This document shows positions 35,175 to 50,067 of a stretch of DNA of 64,000 nucleotides, piece by piece. The notes beneath the pieces were generated by a model. That model did not search any database. It saw nothing but the letters and a program-made list of their open reading frames with translations, and was not told the DNA's origin. The translations under genes and the position numbers were made by a program. Location: contig JBBIIK010000004.1 in NCBI GenBank assembly GCA_037446555.1, forward strand, positions 1 to 64,000, given 5' to 3'. The stretch comes from JANWVO01 sp037446555 (GTDB lineage Bacteria > Acidobacteriota > Terriglobia > Bryobacterales > Bryobacteraceae). Position 1 is the stretch's first letter; the number at the start of each line of letters is the position of its first letter.

Positions 35175-36740
35175 TCAGAAGGTCATCGGGCCCTGCTGCG
35201 GGCGTGGCTCGGGGCGGGGCTTGCGGGGGAGTTTCTCGTCGCGGTTGGCGGTGTGGACGACGAGCGCGGCCACGACGGCGGACATTTGCATCATGTCCTC
35301 GCGCGGGATGCGGTCGTAGACGTCCATGTTGGTGTGGTGGGTGCGGGTGTCGTACTCGAGGGGATCCTGGATGAACTGGAAGCCGGGCAGCCCGACGGCA
35401 TCGAAGCTCTGATGGTCCGTGCCGCCGGTGTTGCGGCTGGTGATGGTGGTGACACCGAGGTCGCGCAGCGGCGCCAGCCAGGCTTCGAAGATGGGGCGGC
35501 ACATTTCGTTGCCCTGAAGGTAGATGCCGCGGATGCGCCCGCCGCCGTTATCGACGTTGTAATAGGCGCTGAATTTGTCGTACTCGGGCAGGGTCTTCAT
35601 GGTGGCACGGTCGGCGAAGTGTTTGGTTACGTAGCCGCGGGAGCCGAGCAAGCCTTGCTCCTCGGCATCCCACAGGGCGAGGCGCACGGTGCGGTCGAGC
35701 TTGAGGTCGAGTTTCTTGAGGATGCGCATGACTTCGAGCATGACGGCGGAGCCGGCGCTGTTGTCGGTGGCGCCGGTGCCGGCGTGCCAGGTGTCGAAGT
35801 GGCCGCCGAGCATCACGATCTCGTCCTTGTGCTTGCCGCTGCCGGGGATCTCGGCGACGATGTTGAAGTTGTGCTGATCGGCGTCGAGCCACTCATTGCG
35901 GATTTCGGCTTCGATGCGGACAGGGACTTTGCGGTCGAGCAGGCGCCAGATCCGGTTGTAGTGTTCGGCGGTGAGGGTGATGGTAGGCGGGGCCTGGGGG
36001 TCCTTGGGGTTGCGCGAGCCGCCGCCGGAGGTGAAAAAGGTGCCGAGGTCGCCGCGGCCGTTCTGAATGAGCAGGGCGATCTTCTCTTCGCGGAGGAAGT
36101 CGTTCAACTTGCGGCGGAACGCCATCATCTGCATGAAGTTGGGCTGCGGCTGGCCGGGCGCGGCCATGCGGCGGCCGAAGGGGAGGATCTGCGCCTGTGC
36201 GATTTGGTCCAGTTCCTGATCGGTGTAGCGGCGGCCGTCGGCCTTGTCATGGAGGGTGATGTCGCGGGGCTGGTCGATGAGGACGATCTTGCCGGCGAGT
36301 TTGCCGCGCCACTTGGCGAGGTCGGATTCCTCGCGGAGGGCGGCGAAGACGGGTTCGCCGCTTACCAGTCCTTCCGTGGAAGAGGTCCATGCCTGCGGGG
36401 CGCCGATGAGGGGCATATAGGCGGGCTCGGTCATGGCGGCGTAAAACTTCCGGTTCTCCCAGCCGCGGCCGAACTGGCCCCACGGCTCGAGTTGCACGTC
36501 GGTGATGCCCCACTCTTTCAGGGTTTTGACGACCCACTCGGCGCCGGTGCGGTAGCGCGGCGAGCCGGCGAGCCGGGGGCCGTGGACATCGGTCAGCTGG
36601 AACAGCGTGTCCATGACCTTCGAGTTCTGGAACGCCTCCTGTTTGATCCGGTAGATGGCCTCCAGATCGACCTTTTCCTGCGCGGGCAGGACAACGGAGA
36701 AGGCGAGCAAAGCGATGGAAATTCGAGTCAAATGTCTCAT
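35175..36740 (-). CDS. Exported M28-family zinc peptidase with PA domain
   Basis: Aminopeptidase/carboxypeptidase-like enzyme, 521 aa, with signal peptide MRHLTRISIALLAFSVVLPAQ. An inserted protease-associated domain is around residues 130-250 (GEPVFAALRE, KIVLIDQPRDITL). The co-catalytic zinc site follows: GGHFDTWHAGTGATDNSAGSA (His and bridging Asp), LWDAEEQGLLGSRGYV (Glu-Glu) and a C-terminal GGTDHQSFDAVGLPGFQFIQD (His). All expected ligands appear to be present. Export suggests digestion of external peptides. The start at 36740 is chosen for the signal peptide; longer frames upstream add unlikely sequence. It is divergent from clpX, with 229 bp between. Confidence 0.92.
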   Translation of the reverse strand: MRHLTRISIALLAFSVVLPAQEKVDLEAIYRIKQEAFQNSKVMDTLFQLTDVHGPRLAGSPRYRTGAEWVVKTLKEWGITDVQLEPWGQFGRGWENRKFYAAMTEPAYMPLIGAPQAWTSSTEGLVSGEPVFAALREESDLAKWRGKLAGKIVLIDQPRDITLHDKADGRRYTDQELDQIAQAQILPFGRRMAAPGQPQPNFMQMMAFRRKLNDFLREEKIALLIQNGRGDLGTFFTSGGGSRNPKDPQAPPTITLTAEHYNRIWRLLDRKVPVRIEAEIRNEWLDADQHNFNIVAEIPGSGKHKDEIVMLGGHFDTWHAGTGATDNSAGSAVMLEVMRILKKLDLKLDRTVRLALWDAEEQGLLGSRGYVTKHFADRATMKTLPEYDKFSAYYNVDNGGGRIRGIYLQGNEMCRPIFEAWLAPLRDLGVTTITSRNTGGTDHQSFDAVGLPGFQFIQDPLEYDTRTHHTNMDVYDRIPREDMMQMSAVVAALVVHTANRDEKLPRKPRPEPRPQQGPMTF

Positions 36741-36873
36741 GGGGAACGCACCTTGAGCATACTGGAGAGGGGAGGCTGCCGACAACAGCCCGGCGGGGTA
36801 CTGCAACCTTCGGGGCTCTTTTCGCGGAGGTCTTCATCCAAAGAGTCAGGACGAACCCTCCCGAAATGAACCA

Positions 36874-36903
36874 TTGCCAGCCCTCCGGCTTTCGATGGAT
36901 AAT
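36874..36903 (+). promoter_or_regulatory. Predicted clpX promoter
   Basis: TTGCCA (36874-36879) and GATAAT (36898-36903) are separated by 18 bp. The start is predicted near 36910, directly before an inverted repeat GGAACC-GCG-GGTTCC (36913-36927), which would form a small hairpin at the 5' end or serve as an operator. Confidence 0.45.
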
Positions 36904-36969
36904 GAGGGCACGGGAACCGCGGGTTCCGGGGGAGAGGCTTGCGCCCTCCGGACCGCAGGGAGAGGACTT

Positions 36970-38235
<1,266 letters not shown>

Positions 38236-38329
38236 GGAGATACGCCCACCGCGCGCGAAGGCGCACCGGGCGTTGCGGGCGGCCCGGGTGGCAGGACGCT
38301 GACTGTTCCGGACAATCGATCAACAACCC

Positions 38330-40786
<2,457 letters not shown>

Positions 40787-41349
40787 GAGCGGCGTTGGAG
40801 CGGCGGTGTCGTGCGTCCGCAAGCCAGATTCCTTCTGACGGTGACGGATGCGCGGCGGTTGCCGGCTCCGGGCCTGCCCGAGGTGGCGTTCCTGGGGCGC
40901 AGCAATGTGGGGAAGTCCACCCTGCTAAACTGCCTCCTGGGGCAGAAGCTGGCCCGCACCTCCGGCACGCCCGGCAGAACGCAGGCCATCAATTTCTTTG
41001 AGGTCGATGGCCGGGTGATCTTCGCCGATCTGCCCGGCTACGGATTTGCAGAGGCCCCGAAAGCGGTGAAACGGGGCTGGCAGGAGCTCGTCGAGAGCTA
41101 CCTGCTCGACCGCGAGGGTTTGGCGCTGTGCTTCGTGCTGCTCGACGCGCGGCGCGGCTGGATGGAATCCGACCTTCAGCTGAAAGAGTGGCTGGAGGCG
41201 CATCGCCGGCCGTACGCTGTTGTGGCGACGAAGACGGACAAGCTGAACCAGAGAGAGCGAAACGAAAGCCAGAAAGCCATCCGCGGGTCATATCCCGAAG
41301 GGGACCTGTTCTGGTTTTCGGGCCTGACAGGCCAAGGAGTGAAAGAGAT

Positions 41350-42867
<1,518 letters not shown>

Positions 42868-42892
42868 GCATTCTCCGAGTTCCAGAGTCAGT

Positions 42893-42930
42893 TCCCCGGC
42901 GGGGCGGCTGCGCTGCCGGGGATTTCTTTT
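42893..42930 (+). terminator. Intrinsic terminator after rho
   Basis: Stem TCCCCGGC (42893-42900) with GCCGGGGA (42915-42922), 14-base loop, then TTTCTTTT (42923-42930). A typical Rho-independent terminator ending the clpX-lon-engB-rho run. Confidence 0.8.
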
Positions 42931-42973
42931 GCGGGCGTCAAGCGCCGGTTCGAAGCGCCCCACAGCAGCGCGG

Positions 42974-42979
42974 CATAAT
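42974..42979 (+). promoter_or_regulatory. CATAAT -10 box close to the alpha/beta hydrolase start
   Basis: CATAAT ends 6 bases before ATG 42986. The AAGGA in between is too close to the start codon to act as a ribosome-binding site, so a leaderless transcript is suggested. Confidence 0.4.
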
Positions 42980-42985
42980 GAAGGA

Positions 42986-44218
42986 ATGTCTTCCGCCTGC
43001 TTCAACCGCCGCCAGCTGCTGAACGCGGCGCTTGTCTCGTCCGCCACCCGGGGGATGCCCCCGGAAGGGAGGCAGCCCGATGCGGTCCAAGCGGACTCCG
43101 GCAATCTTTTTCCCGCGATCGAAGCGCTCGCTCCGCCGGCGGAGTATCCTCTCTCGTTCCTGCAGGCGCGGTTCCGCGACGTGGAAAGATGGCGACGAGA
43201 GGCGCGAAGGGCTTTGCTCTCCGAGCTCGGTCCCGCGCCGGCGCGCGTTGATCCGAAGGCCGAAACGGTGGTCCGGTTCGAAGCGAGCGGCATTGTGTTC
43301 GAGAAGATCCTGTTCGCCACGGCGCCGGGCGTGCCTGTTCCGGGCTATGTCTTGCGGCGCGCGGATTTGAAGACGCCTGCTCCGGCGGTTGTCGATCTGC
43401 ACTCGCACGGCGGCATGTTTCTGTTCGGCAAGGAAAAGGTGATCGACTTCAGCGCGAATCACTCCACCATGACGGAGTATCATGCGGTGAATTACGGCGG
43501 AAGGCCCACGGCCACCGAGCTGGCGCGCCGCGGCTATGTGGTCATCACGATCGATGCCTTTCCGTTCGGCGAGCGCCGGTACGTGGCGCCGGAAGACCTC
43601 CCCGCGGGCTGGGACAGAGAGAAGCTGAGCGCGGAGGATGTCCGGCGATTGAACGCAAAGTGCCGGGCGAAGGAACCGACTGTCGTGAAGACGTTGACCT
43701 ATGCGGGCCTCACATGGCCGGGCGTCACCGCATGGGACGACATCCGCACGGTTGATTATCTATGCACGAGACCCGAGGTGGATCCGAAGCGGATCGGCTG
43801 CGTGGGCGTTTCCTTTGGAGGGTGGCGTTCGCTGTTTCTCGGCGCACTCGATGACCGTATCCGCGCCTGCTGCATTGCGGGATTTCTTTCCACGGTGAGG
43901 TCCATGATGCGGGCCCACATGGACACCCATTCGTTTGTGCATTTCGTGCCCGGCTTGCACCGCTGGATGGACCTGCCGGATCTGGCCGGGTTGCGCGCCG
44001 GGCGTCCGCTGATGGTGCTGCAATGCCGTGGCGACGCATTGTTCCCGCCTGATGGCATGCAGGGAGCCGTGGAAAAGCTGAAGGCGATTTACGAAAAAGC
44101 CCGCGCGAAAGATTTCTTCGGTGCGCACTTCTACGACGGACCTCACCGCTTTGACGTGCCGATGCAGGAGGACGCCTTCGCGTGGCTGGACCGGTGGCTG
44201 AGGCCCGGACGGCGCTGA
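42986..44218 (+). CDS. Exported alpha/beta hydrolase (acetyl-xylan-esterase-like)
   Basis: Esterase-type protein, 410 aa. The N-terminus MSSACFNRRQLLNAALVSSA carries an R-R with a hydrophobic stretch, a probable Tat signal. The nucleophile elbow is GVSFGGW, the acid is likely Asp in QCRGDALFPP, and the His lies in YDGPHRFDVPM. VVDLHSHGGMFLFGKEK would supply the oxyanion-hole region. The family (dienelactone-hydrolase and acetyl-xylan-esterase relatives) acts on ester-substituted polysaccharides or small esters; the substrate is unknown. It follows the rho terminator and is convergent with the czc operon (16 bp gap). Confidence 0.82.
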   Translation: MSSACFNRRQLLNAALVSSATRGMPPEGRQPDAVQADSGNLFPAIEALAPPAEYPLSFLQARFRDVERWRREARRALLSELGPAPARVDPKAETVVRFEASGIVFEKILFATAPGVPVPGYVLRRADLKTPAPAVVDLHSHGGMFLFGKEKVIDFSANHSTMTEYHAVNYGGRPTATELARRGYVVITIDAFPFGERRYVAPEDLPAGWDREKLSAEDVRRLNAKCRAKEPTVVKTLTYAGLTWPGVTAWDDIRTVDYLCTRPEVDPKRIGCVGVSFGGWRSLFLGALDDRIRACCIAGFLSTVRSMMRAHMDTHSFVHFVPGLHRWMDLPDLAGLRAGRPLMVLQCRGDALFPPDGMQGAVEKLKAIYEKARAKDFFGAHFYDGPHRFDVPMQEDAFAWLDRWLRPGRR

Positions 44219-44234
44219 CGGGTCCGCGCCGGCG

Positions 44235-47200
44235 TCAGGCGATATCGTCGAACCAGCGATAGATGGCGGGCAGCACGACCAGAGTCAGGGCCGTGGAGGA
44301 AATCAGCCCGCCGATGACGACGACGGCAAGGGGCTTTTGCACTTCCGATCCCGGCCCGGTGGCAAAGAGGAACGGGATCAGGCCGAGGGCTGCGATGGTG
44401 GCGGTCATCATCACGGGGCGGAAACGCTGGGCGGTGCCACGTTCGACGGCTTCCGCGAGGCTCAGCCCGGCTTCCCGGAGACCGCGGATCTGACTGACGA
44501 GCACGACGCCGTTCAATACGGCGATGCCCCACAACGCGATGAAGCCCACCGAGGCAGGAACGGACAGATACAACCCGGTGATGAAGAGAGCGAACACCCC
44601 GCCGATGGAGGCGAAGGGGAGAACCGAGATGATAAGGAAGGCCGGGCGCAAGCTCTGGAAGAGCAGGAAGAGCAGGAAGTAGATGACGCCGATGGTAACG
44701 GGGACGATGATCATCAGGTGCCTGCGGGCGCGCTCGAGATTGTCGAACTGGCCGCCGAATTCGAAGTAGTAGCCTTCGGGGAGCGGCACGCGCTGGCGCA
44801 GCACGGATTGCAGCTCGGCGACGTACCCGCCAAGGTCGCGGTCGCGGATGTTGATGCCGACGACGACCCTGCGCCTGCCGCCCTCGCGCTTGACCTGCGA
44901 AAGGCCTTCGCGGATGCGCGTGTCGGCGAGAGCGGAAAGGGGGACGAGGGCGCCGGTGGGAGTTTCCAGCAGGATGGAGCGGATGCGCTCGACGGAGTTG
45001 CGGTATTCCTCGGCGTAGCGCACGACCGCCTCGAAGCGGCGTTCGCCCTCGTAGATTTCGGTGGCGGGCTTGCCGCCGACGGCGGCTTCGATCACGTCGT
45101 TGACGTCCTCGACATTGAGGCCGTAGCGCGCGATGGCGGCGCGGTCGATGGAGGCGTCGATATTCATTTGACCGGCGACGCGGTCGATTTTGACGTCGCC
45201 GGTTCCGCGGATGCGCAGGGCGACTCGCGCCGTCTCGCGGGCGGCCTCGAGCAGCTTGTCGAGATCGTCGCCGAAGATCTTCACGGCGACGTCGGCGCGG
45301 ACGCCGGTGACCATTTCATCGACGCGGTCGGAGATCGGCTGCGCCATGACGACATTGACGCCCGGGAAGCGATCCAGGATCTTGCGCACCTTTTCCTCGA
45401 CCATCTCCTGCGTGATGCCCGGGCGCTGCTCCAGGGGCAGCAGCTGGATCATCATGTCGGTCTCGTTGTAGCCGGCGGGATCGACGGGCGATTCGCCGCG
45501 GCCGAGACGCGAGACGACGTGTTTCACGCCGGGGATCTTGTGGATTTCGCGGATCGCTTCGGCTTCCATGCGGAGGGACTCGTCCAGGCTGATGTTCGGG
45601 GCGCGGTCCATATTGGGGGAGATCGTACCTTCCTTGAACTCCGGGATGAAGGAGGTTCCGAGGAACGGGAACAAGGCCAGGGATGCTGCAAAGAGAAGGA
45701 CTGCGGAAGAGGCTGTGATTTTCGGGCGGAGGATGGTGCGCCTCGCGATTCCCAGATAGAGCCGCTTGCTCCAGGAGACGAGGGGGGTCTCATGCTCCGC
45801 ACCGCCCTTCAGGAAGAAGGAGCAGAGAACGGGGGAGAGCAGCAGGCTGACGGCGAGCGAAACCGCGAGCGCGATGGCGATGGTGTAGGCGAGAGGGGAG
45901 AACATCTTGCCTTCCATGCCCTGCAAGGTCATCAGGGGCAGGAAAACGACAATGATGACGGTAATGCCGAAAATCACCGGGGCGCCCACCTCCGAGACGG
46001 CGTCCAGAATGACTCTGGCTTTCGGTTCGCCTTTCCGGTGGCCGAGCTGCGCGAAGACGTTCTCGACAATGACGACGGAGCCGTCCACCATGAGGCCGAT
46101 GGCGATGGCGAGCCCTCCGAGGGACATGAGATTGGCGCTCATGCCGCTGTGCTCCATGACGAGGAACGTTACGGCGGGCGTGAGGATCAGCGTGGCGACC
46201 ACGATCAGGGACGAGCGCAGGTCGCCGAGGAAGAGGAACAGGACGATGACGACCAGAATGATGCCCTCGACAAGCACGCGCCCGATCGTAGCCAAAGCGG
46301 CGTCCACGAGTTCGGAGCGGTCGTAATAAGGGACGATTTTCAGGCCGCCGGGCAGCATATTGTTGGCATTGATTTCTTCAACACGCTGCTTGATCCTGCT
46401 GACAATTTCCTTGGCGTTGCCGCCGGCAACCATGGAGATAATGCCGCCGACCGCTTCCGTGTAGCCGCCCTTGAGCATGGCGCCGTAACGGACCTCCTCG
46501 CCGATGCGGACCTGGGCGAGGTCCTTGAGATACACGGGCGTGTTCCGGAATTCCTTGATGACCACGGAGCGGATGTCCTCGATGCCGCGAAGAAGCCCGA
46601 GGCCGCGGACGAGCAACACTTCCGGCCCGCGCGGGACGATTCCGCCGCTGGTGTTGTCGTTGTTCCGGCTCAACGCCCGGTGCACGTCGCCGATGGTGAC
46701 GCCGTAGTAGCGCATCTTCACCGGATCGACGAGCACCTGGTACTGGCGCACGTGGCCTCCGGTGCTGTTGATCTCGGCGACGCCCGGGATGGAACGGAGC
46801 AGCGGGCGGACCACCCAATCCTGGATGGTGCGGCGTTCCATGAGTTCCTCTTTGGTGAGGGGGCGCTCGCCGTCGTCCGGGCGTTCAAGGGTGTACTGAT
46901 AGACTTCGCTCAGCGCCGTGGAGACGGGGCCGAGCACGGGGCTGATGGCCTCCGGAAGACGGGTGCGGACATCGTCGAGCCGTTCGGAGACCATCTGACG
47001 GGCGAAATAGACGGGGGTGTCATCGGTGAAGACGAGGGTGATGATAGAAAGGCCCGGTTCATTCTGGGAGCGCATCTCGGTCATGCCGGGCAATCCGGTT
47101 ATGCCGATTTCCAGCGGGATGGTGGCCAGCCGTTCCACTTCGTCCGGCGACCGGCCGGGCACGACAGTGGCGACCTGGACCTGCACGTTGGTCACGTCCG

Positions 47201-47318
47201 GGAATGCGTCCACCGGAAGCCGGCGGAACGCATCGAGGCTCAGCCCGAGCAGGCCGAGCGAGAGCACGATGACGACGGAGCGGTGGCGGAGGGCCGCGTC
47301 GACGATTTTCCTCAGCAT
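44235..47318 (-). CDS. czcA: RND heavy-metal efflux pump, CzcA/CusA family
   Basis: Inner-membrane proton-driven pump of 1027 aa with about 12 transmembrane helices and two large periplasmic loops. The opening HRSVVIVLSLGLLGLSLDAFRRLPVDAFPDVTNVQVQV is characteristic of the HME-RND subfamily. The first central helix block has SLGGLAIAIGLMVDGSVVIVENVFAQL, which includes the proton-relay Asp region. FLGTSFIPEFKEG and LGRGESPVDPAGYNETDMMIQL follow. Cu/Ag pumps carry a conserved methionine triad that is not evident here, so Zn/Co/Cd or Ni export is more likely (inference). It is the last gene of the czcCBA operon. Confidence 0.92.
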   Translation of the reverse strand: MLRKIVDAALRHRSVVIVLSLGLLGLSLDAFRRLPVDAFPDVTNVQVQVATVVPGRSPDEVERLATIPLEIGITGLPGMTEMRSQNEPGLSIITLVFTDDTPVYFARQMVSERLDDVRTRLPEAISPVLGPVSTALSEVYQYTLERPDDGERPLTKEELMERRTIQDWVVRPLLRSIPGVAEINSTGGHVRQYQVLVDPVKMRYYGVTIGDVHRALSRNNDNTSGGIVPRGPEVLLVRGLGLLRGIEDIRSVVIKEFRNTPVYLKDLAQVRIGEEVRYGAMLKGGYTEAVGGIISMVAGGNAKEIVSRIKQRVEEINANNMLPGGLKIVPYYDRSELVDAALATIGRVLVEGIILVVIVLFLFLGDLRSSLIVVATLILTPAVTFLVMEHSGMSANLMSLGGLAIAIGLMVDGSVVIVENVFAQLGHRKGEPKARVILDAVSEVGAPVIFGITVIIVVFLPLMTLQGMEGKMFSPLAYTIAIALAVSLAVSLLLSPVLCSFFLKGGAEHETPLVSWSKRLYLGIARRTILRPKITASSAVLLFAASLALFPFLGTSFIPEFKEGTISPNMDRAPNISLDESLRMEAEAIREIHKIPGVKHVVSRLGRGESPVDPAGYNETDMMIQLLPLEQRPGITQEMVEEKVRKILDRFPGVNVVMAQPISDRVDEMVTGVRADVAVKIFGDDLDKLLEAARETARVALRIRGTGDVKIDRVAGQMNIDASIDRAAIARYGLNVEDVNDVIEAAVGGKPATEIYEGERRFEAVVRYAEEYRNSVERIRSILLETPTGALVPLSALADTRIREGLSQVKREGGRRRVVVGINIRDRDLGGYVAELQSVLRQRVPLPEGYYFEFGGQFDNLERARRHLMIIVPVTIGVIYFLLFLLFQSLRPAFLIISVLPFASIGGVFALFITGLYLSVPASVGFIALWGIAVLNGVVLVSQIRGLREAGLSLAEAVERGTAQRFRPVMMTATIAALGLIPFLFATGPGSEVQKPLAVVVIGGLISSTALTLVVLPAIYRWFDDIA

Positions 47319-47327
47319 GCCGAGCCT

Positions 47328-48491
47328 TCACTCCGTGCCGCGGATGTTGCGCCTGCGGCGCTCATTGTTGAGATGGAACGCTCCGGCAACGACTGCCTCG
47401 CGGCCGGTGATGTCCGGTTCGAGGACCGCCCTGCTGCCGCCTCCGGCGGGGATGGACTTCGTGGGGGTGAGCAAAAAGCGGCCGCCGTCGGCGCGGAAGA
47501 AAACGAACTCCCGTTCGCCTTCGCGAACAAAGGCGTCCTCGGGCAGTGTGAGCATGGGGCGGGCATGGCCGTGCAGGGTCATGGTGGCGAGCATGGCCGG
47601 CTTGAAGAGCTTTTCCGGATTGGCGAGCTCGACGCGCACCATCACCGTGCGCGTCTCGGGGTTCACAAGCGGGCTGACAAAGGAGAGCCGCCCGGAGATG
47701 CGCCTGCCGGGCAATGCGTCGAACTCCACGGTCAAAGGCATGCCAACCGAAACCAGCCCGACTTCTTTCTCCGGGACGTCCGCCACCACCCACACCTGGC
47801 GGAGATCCGCAATTTCGAAGATCGTGTCTGCGGGCTGGACCACCTGCCCCACCGCGGCGCGCCGGTGAATTACCGTACCGTCTCGATTGGAAACGATCCA
47901 GGTGACGGACTTGAGCGCACGGGTCCGCTCGAGCTCGTGAATGGCCTCGGCAGGCATGCCCAAGAGGGCGAGTTCATCGCGGGCCGCCTCCAGCTCCGCG
48001 GTTGCCTGGGCCAGCTCGGCTTCGCGGCGCTGGAGTTCGGCGGCGCCGATCACATCCGCCTGCAGCAGCGTGCGCGCCCGGGCCACGGCGCGCTCGGCCA
48101 CCATCTTCTGCGACAAGGCCTTGAGGAATCCCAGCTGCGCCTCGTTCAATCCCGTGCTGTGAAGGAGCGCCAGCCGCTGCCCCTCCTGCACCTCCTCGCC
48201 TTCCTCTACAAGGACCTGCGTGATCCTGCCCAACACGGGCGAGCCGATGCGGCTAGTGCGCGTGGCGGCCACCTCCACGCGGCCGGAGACGATCAGATCG
48301 GAAGCCACCTCCTTCCATTCAGGCTTGCCGATCCGAACTCTTTGCCGCAAGGCGTCGTCCAGCACGATGGAGTTGGGGTCGGCAGCCTGAGCCTGCGCGG
48401 ACTGGGCTTCCGCAACAGGAGCGGGAGTGCGGGAGCAACCGGCCGCGAACGTGAAGGTAAGCGCGGGAAGAAGGAGTCGAAGGCTTAGCAT
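47328..48491 (-). CDS. czcB: RND efflux periplasmic adaptor (CzcB/CusB family)
   Basis: Membrane-fusion lipoprotein of 387 aa linking the pump to the outer-membrane channel. The signal peptide MLSLRLLLPALTFTFAAGC ends in a lipobox. A lipoyl/barrel-sandwich segment (SRIGSPVLGRITQVLVEEGEEVQEGQ), an alpha-helical hairpin (about 110-175) and beta-barrel parts (VWVVADVPEKEVGLVSVGMPL, VMVRVELANPEKLFKPAMLATM) follow in the usual order. ATG 48491 is preferred over the overlapping GTG at 48503 because GAGAG lies 5-6 bases upstream of it. It starts 9 bp downstream of the czcC stop. Confidence 0.9.
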   Translation of the reverse strand: MLSLRLLLPALTFTFAAGCSRTPAPVAEAQSAQAQAADPNSIVLDDALRQRVRIGKPEWKEVASDLIVSGRVEVAATRTSRIGSPVLGRITQVLVEEGEEVQEGQRLALLHSTGLNEAQLGFLKALSQKMVAERAVARARTLLQADVIGAAELQRREAELAQATAELEAARDELALLGMPAEAIHELERTRALKSVTWIVSNRDGTVIHRRAAVGQVVQPADTIFEIADLRQVWVVADVPEKEVGLVSVGMPLTVEFDALPGRRISGRLSFVSPLVNPETRTVMVRVELANPEKLFKPAMLATMTLHGHARPMLTLPEDAFVREGEREFVFFRADGGRFLLTPTKSIPAGGGSRAVLEPDITGREAVVAGAFHLNNERRRRNIRGTE

Positions 48492-48499
48492 TATCGCTC

Positions 48500-49756
48500 T
48501 CACTTGCGGTAGATGGCCAGCGGGTCGGCGCCGCGCAGCTCGTCGAGATCGATGATTGCCGCCTGCCGGTCGAAGCGGGCGTTGAGGTACTCGACCCTGG
48601 CAGAGCGCAGAAGGCGCTGGGCGTCGAGGACCTCGATGATGCCGCGCTCGCCGAGCTGGAAGGCGGTCTGGGCGGCGCGGAGAGCCGCTTCCGCTTCCGG
48701 CAGGACGCCTTTTTCGTAAGCGCGGATCTGCTCTTCAGCTCCTTCGATGCGCCGGTAGGCTCCTTCCAGCGCAGCCAAAAGCTCAACGCGCCGCATCTCC
48801 TCGTTGGCTGCGGCTTCTTTGAGCGTCGCCTCGGCCTCGGCGATCGGCCCTTTGCGGCGGTTCCAGAGCGGGACGGGAATATCGATGCCGAAGCGGAAAT
48901 TGGGCACGTCCGGATAGCGCTCATAGTCGGTTCGCACGACCGGCTGCGGCAGGCGCAGGGATTTTTCATAGGAGATCCGGGATTCCGCTCGCATTCGCTC
49001 GCTTCTTGCCAGACGGAGAACCGGGTGTTCTTGCAGTGCTGCGGACGTGATTTCAGCCAGCGGAGGGATAAACCTGTTCGGATCGAGTTCGCCGGAGACC
49101 GACAGATCGCTCGCCAGAGGAACTCCGACCGCTGCACGAAAGGCAGCGAGAGCAGAGACGCGGCGAATGCGCGCGGCATTGACCTGTGCGCGGGCGCTCG
49201 CGATTTCCGCGTCGGCGCGCACCAGTTCAAGCCGCGCGGCTTCTCCGACTTCCACTTGCACGGCGATGCGGTTTCGCAGGGACTCCACCAGCGCCAGGTT
49301 CTCCCGCAAGATGGACAGTTCACCGTTGCGCCGCAAGACTTCGTAAAACGAGCGGCGCACCTGGCTGAGCACAGCGATCCGGCGCACCTGCCGCTGCAGT
49401 TCGGCAACTTCCCTGGAGCTCTGCGCGAAAGCGATGCGAGAGGGGCGCAAGGCGCCGATTTCCAGCGGCTGCTGGAAGCTCAGGATCTGCACCATGCCTG
49501 TGACGTTTCCCGGCACGCGCACGAGCTGCCTGCCCGATTGCGAGCTGGCCATGGGGTTCGGCCAAGCGCGCGCTGTTGTGATGCCAGCCTCCGCGCTGCT
49601 CACCACAGCGGCTGCCGCAGCCAGTGAGGGGTTGCCCTTCTCGGCCAGATCCAGCGCCTCAGCCAGCGTGAGAGTCGTCTGCCCCGAGGCTGGCTCCCGG
49701 AAGGCTGTCAGAGCGAGCAGAGAAAGAGTTGCGCGCAGGGCTTTGGAGAGTTTCAT
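48500..49756 (-). CDS. czcC: TolC-family outer-membrane factor (CzcC-like)
   Basis: Outer-membrane channel, 418 aa, with signal peptide MKLSKALRATLSLLALTAFREPASG. It has the duplicated coiled-coil pattern of TolC proteins, with TLTLAEALDLAEKGNPSLAAAAA near the N-terminus and ERGIIEVLDAQRLLRSARVEYLNARFDRQAAIIDLDELRG near the C-terminus. It is first in the efflux operon, so regulation should act in the 311 bp upstream region. No metal-sensing regulator gene (ArsR, MerR or CzcRS type) lies nearby. Confidence 0.9.
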   Translation of the reverse strand: MKLSKALRATLSLLALTAFREPASGQTTLTLAEALDLAEKGNPSLAAAAAVVSSAEAGITTARAWPNPMASSQSGRQLVRVPGNVTGMVQILSFQQPLEIGALRPSRIAFAQSSREVAELQRQVRRIAVLSQVRRSFYEVLRRNGELSILRENLALVESLRNRIAVQVEVGEAARLELVRADAEIASARAQVNAARIRRVSALAAFRAAVGVPLASDLSVSGELDPNRFIPPLAEITSAALQEHPVLRLARSERMRAESRISYEKSLRLPQPVVRTDYERYPDVPNFRFGIDIPVPLWNRRKGPIAEAEATLKEAAANEEMRRVELLAALEGAYRRIEGAEEQIRAYEKGVLPEAEAALRAAQTAFQLGERGIIEVLDAQRLLRSARVEYLNARFDRQAAIIDLDELRGADPLAIYRK

Positions 49757-50067
49757 TGGGAAGCATCATCGCCCAGACGGAGGGCGGGAGAAATGCAACC
49801 AAAACCTCATCCTAACATGACAGATTTGGCGGCTGCCTCTGAGTCCGCCGATGAGAGTGCGTTTTCCCATCCGGCGCGTGCCCGCCCCACCGGGACTCGT
49901 CGCGAGCGAACAGCAGATCGTGCCGATCAGAGCGGAGCGCCTCAGCCAACAGCGCTACCAGTGGATTCCGGGTGCTCCCGATGGCCGCATTCGTGTTCTT
50001 TGCGTTGCGGGATCTTGCCGGCTGCGAGGGGGCTGACGCGGGCGCATACGGGCATGCGCCCGATTTC
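49757..50067. other. Intergenic region upstream of the efflux operon
   Basis: These 311 bp lie between the aat stop and the czcC start. No credible gene is seen; the short frames present lack ribosome-binding sites and recognisable products. A hairpin at 50039-50062 follows aat. The czc promoter must lie in this region on -, but I find no -35/-10 pair that I would defend. Confidence 0.5.
50039..50062 (-). terminator. Hairpin just after aat
   Basis: Perfect 9-bp stem CGGGCGCAT/ATGCGCCCG with a 6-base loop, starting 5 bases past the aat stop on -. No U-run follows, so it is a weak or Rho-assisted terminator at best. Confidence 0.4.

Noticed and set aside
38236..38329. Possible small gene or RNA between clpX and lon
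   Set aside because: Only 94 bases of GC-rich sequence with no clear stem-loop or frame.
44337..48488. A 1383-codon open frame on + across the whole czcA-czcB region
   Set aside because: It is antisense to three genes with full RND, adaptor and TolC-family motifs. Its translation is low-complexity Asp/Gly/His/Arg-rich without known domains. Such frames arise in high-GC DNA when the real strand avoids certain third-position bases.
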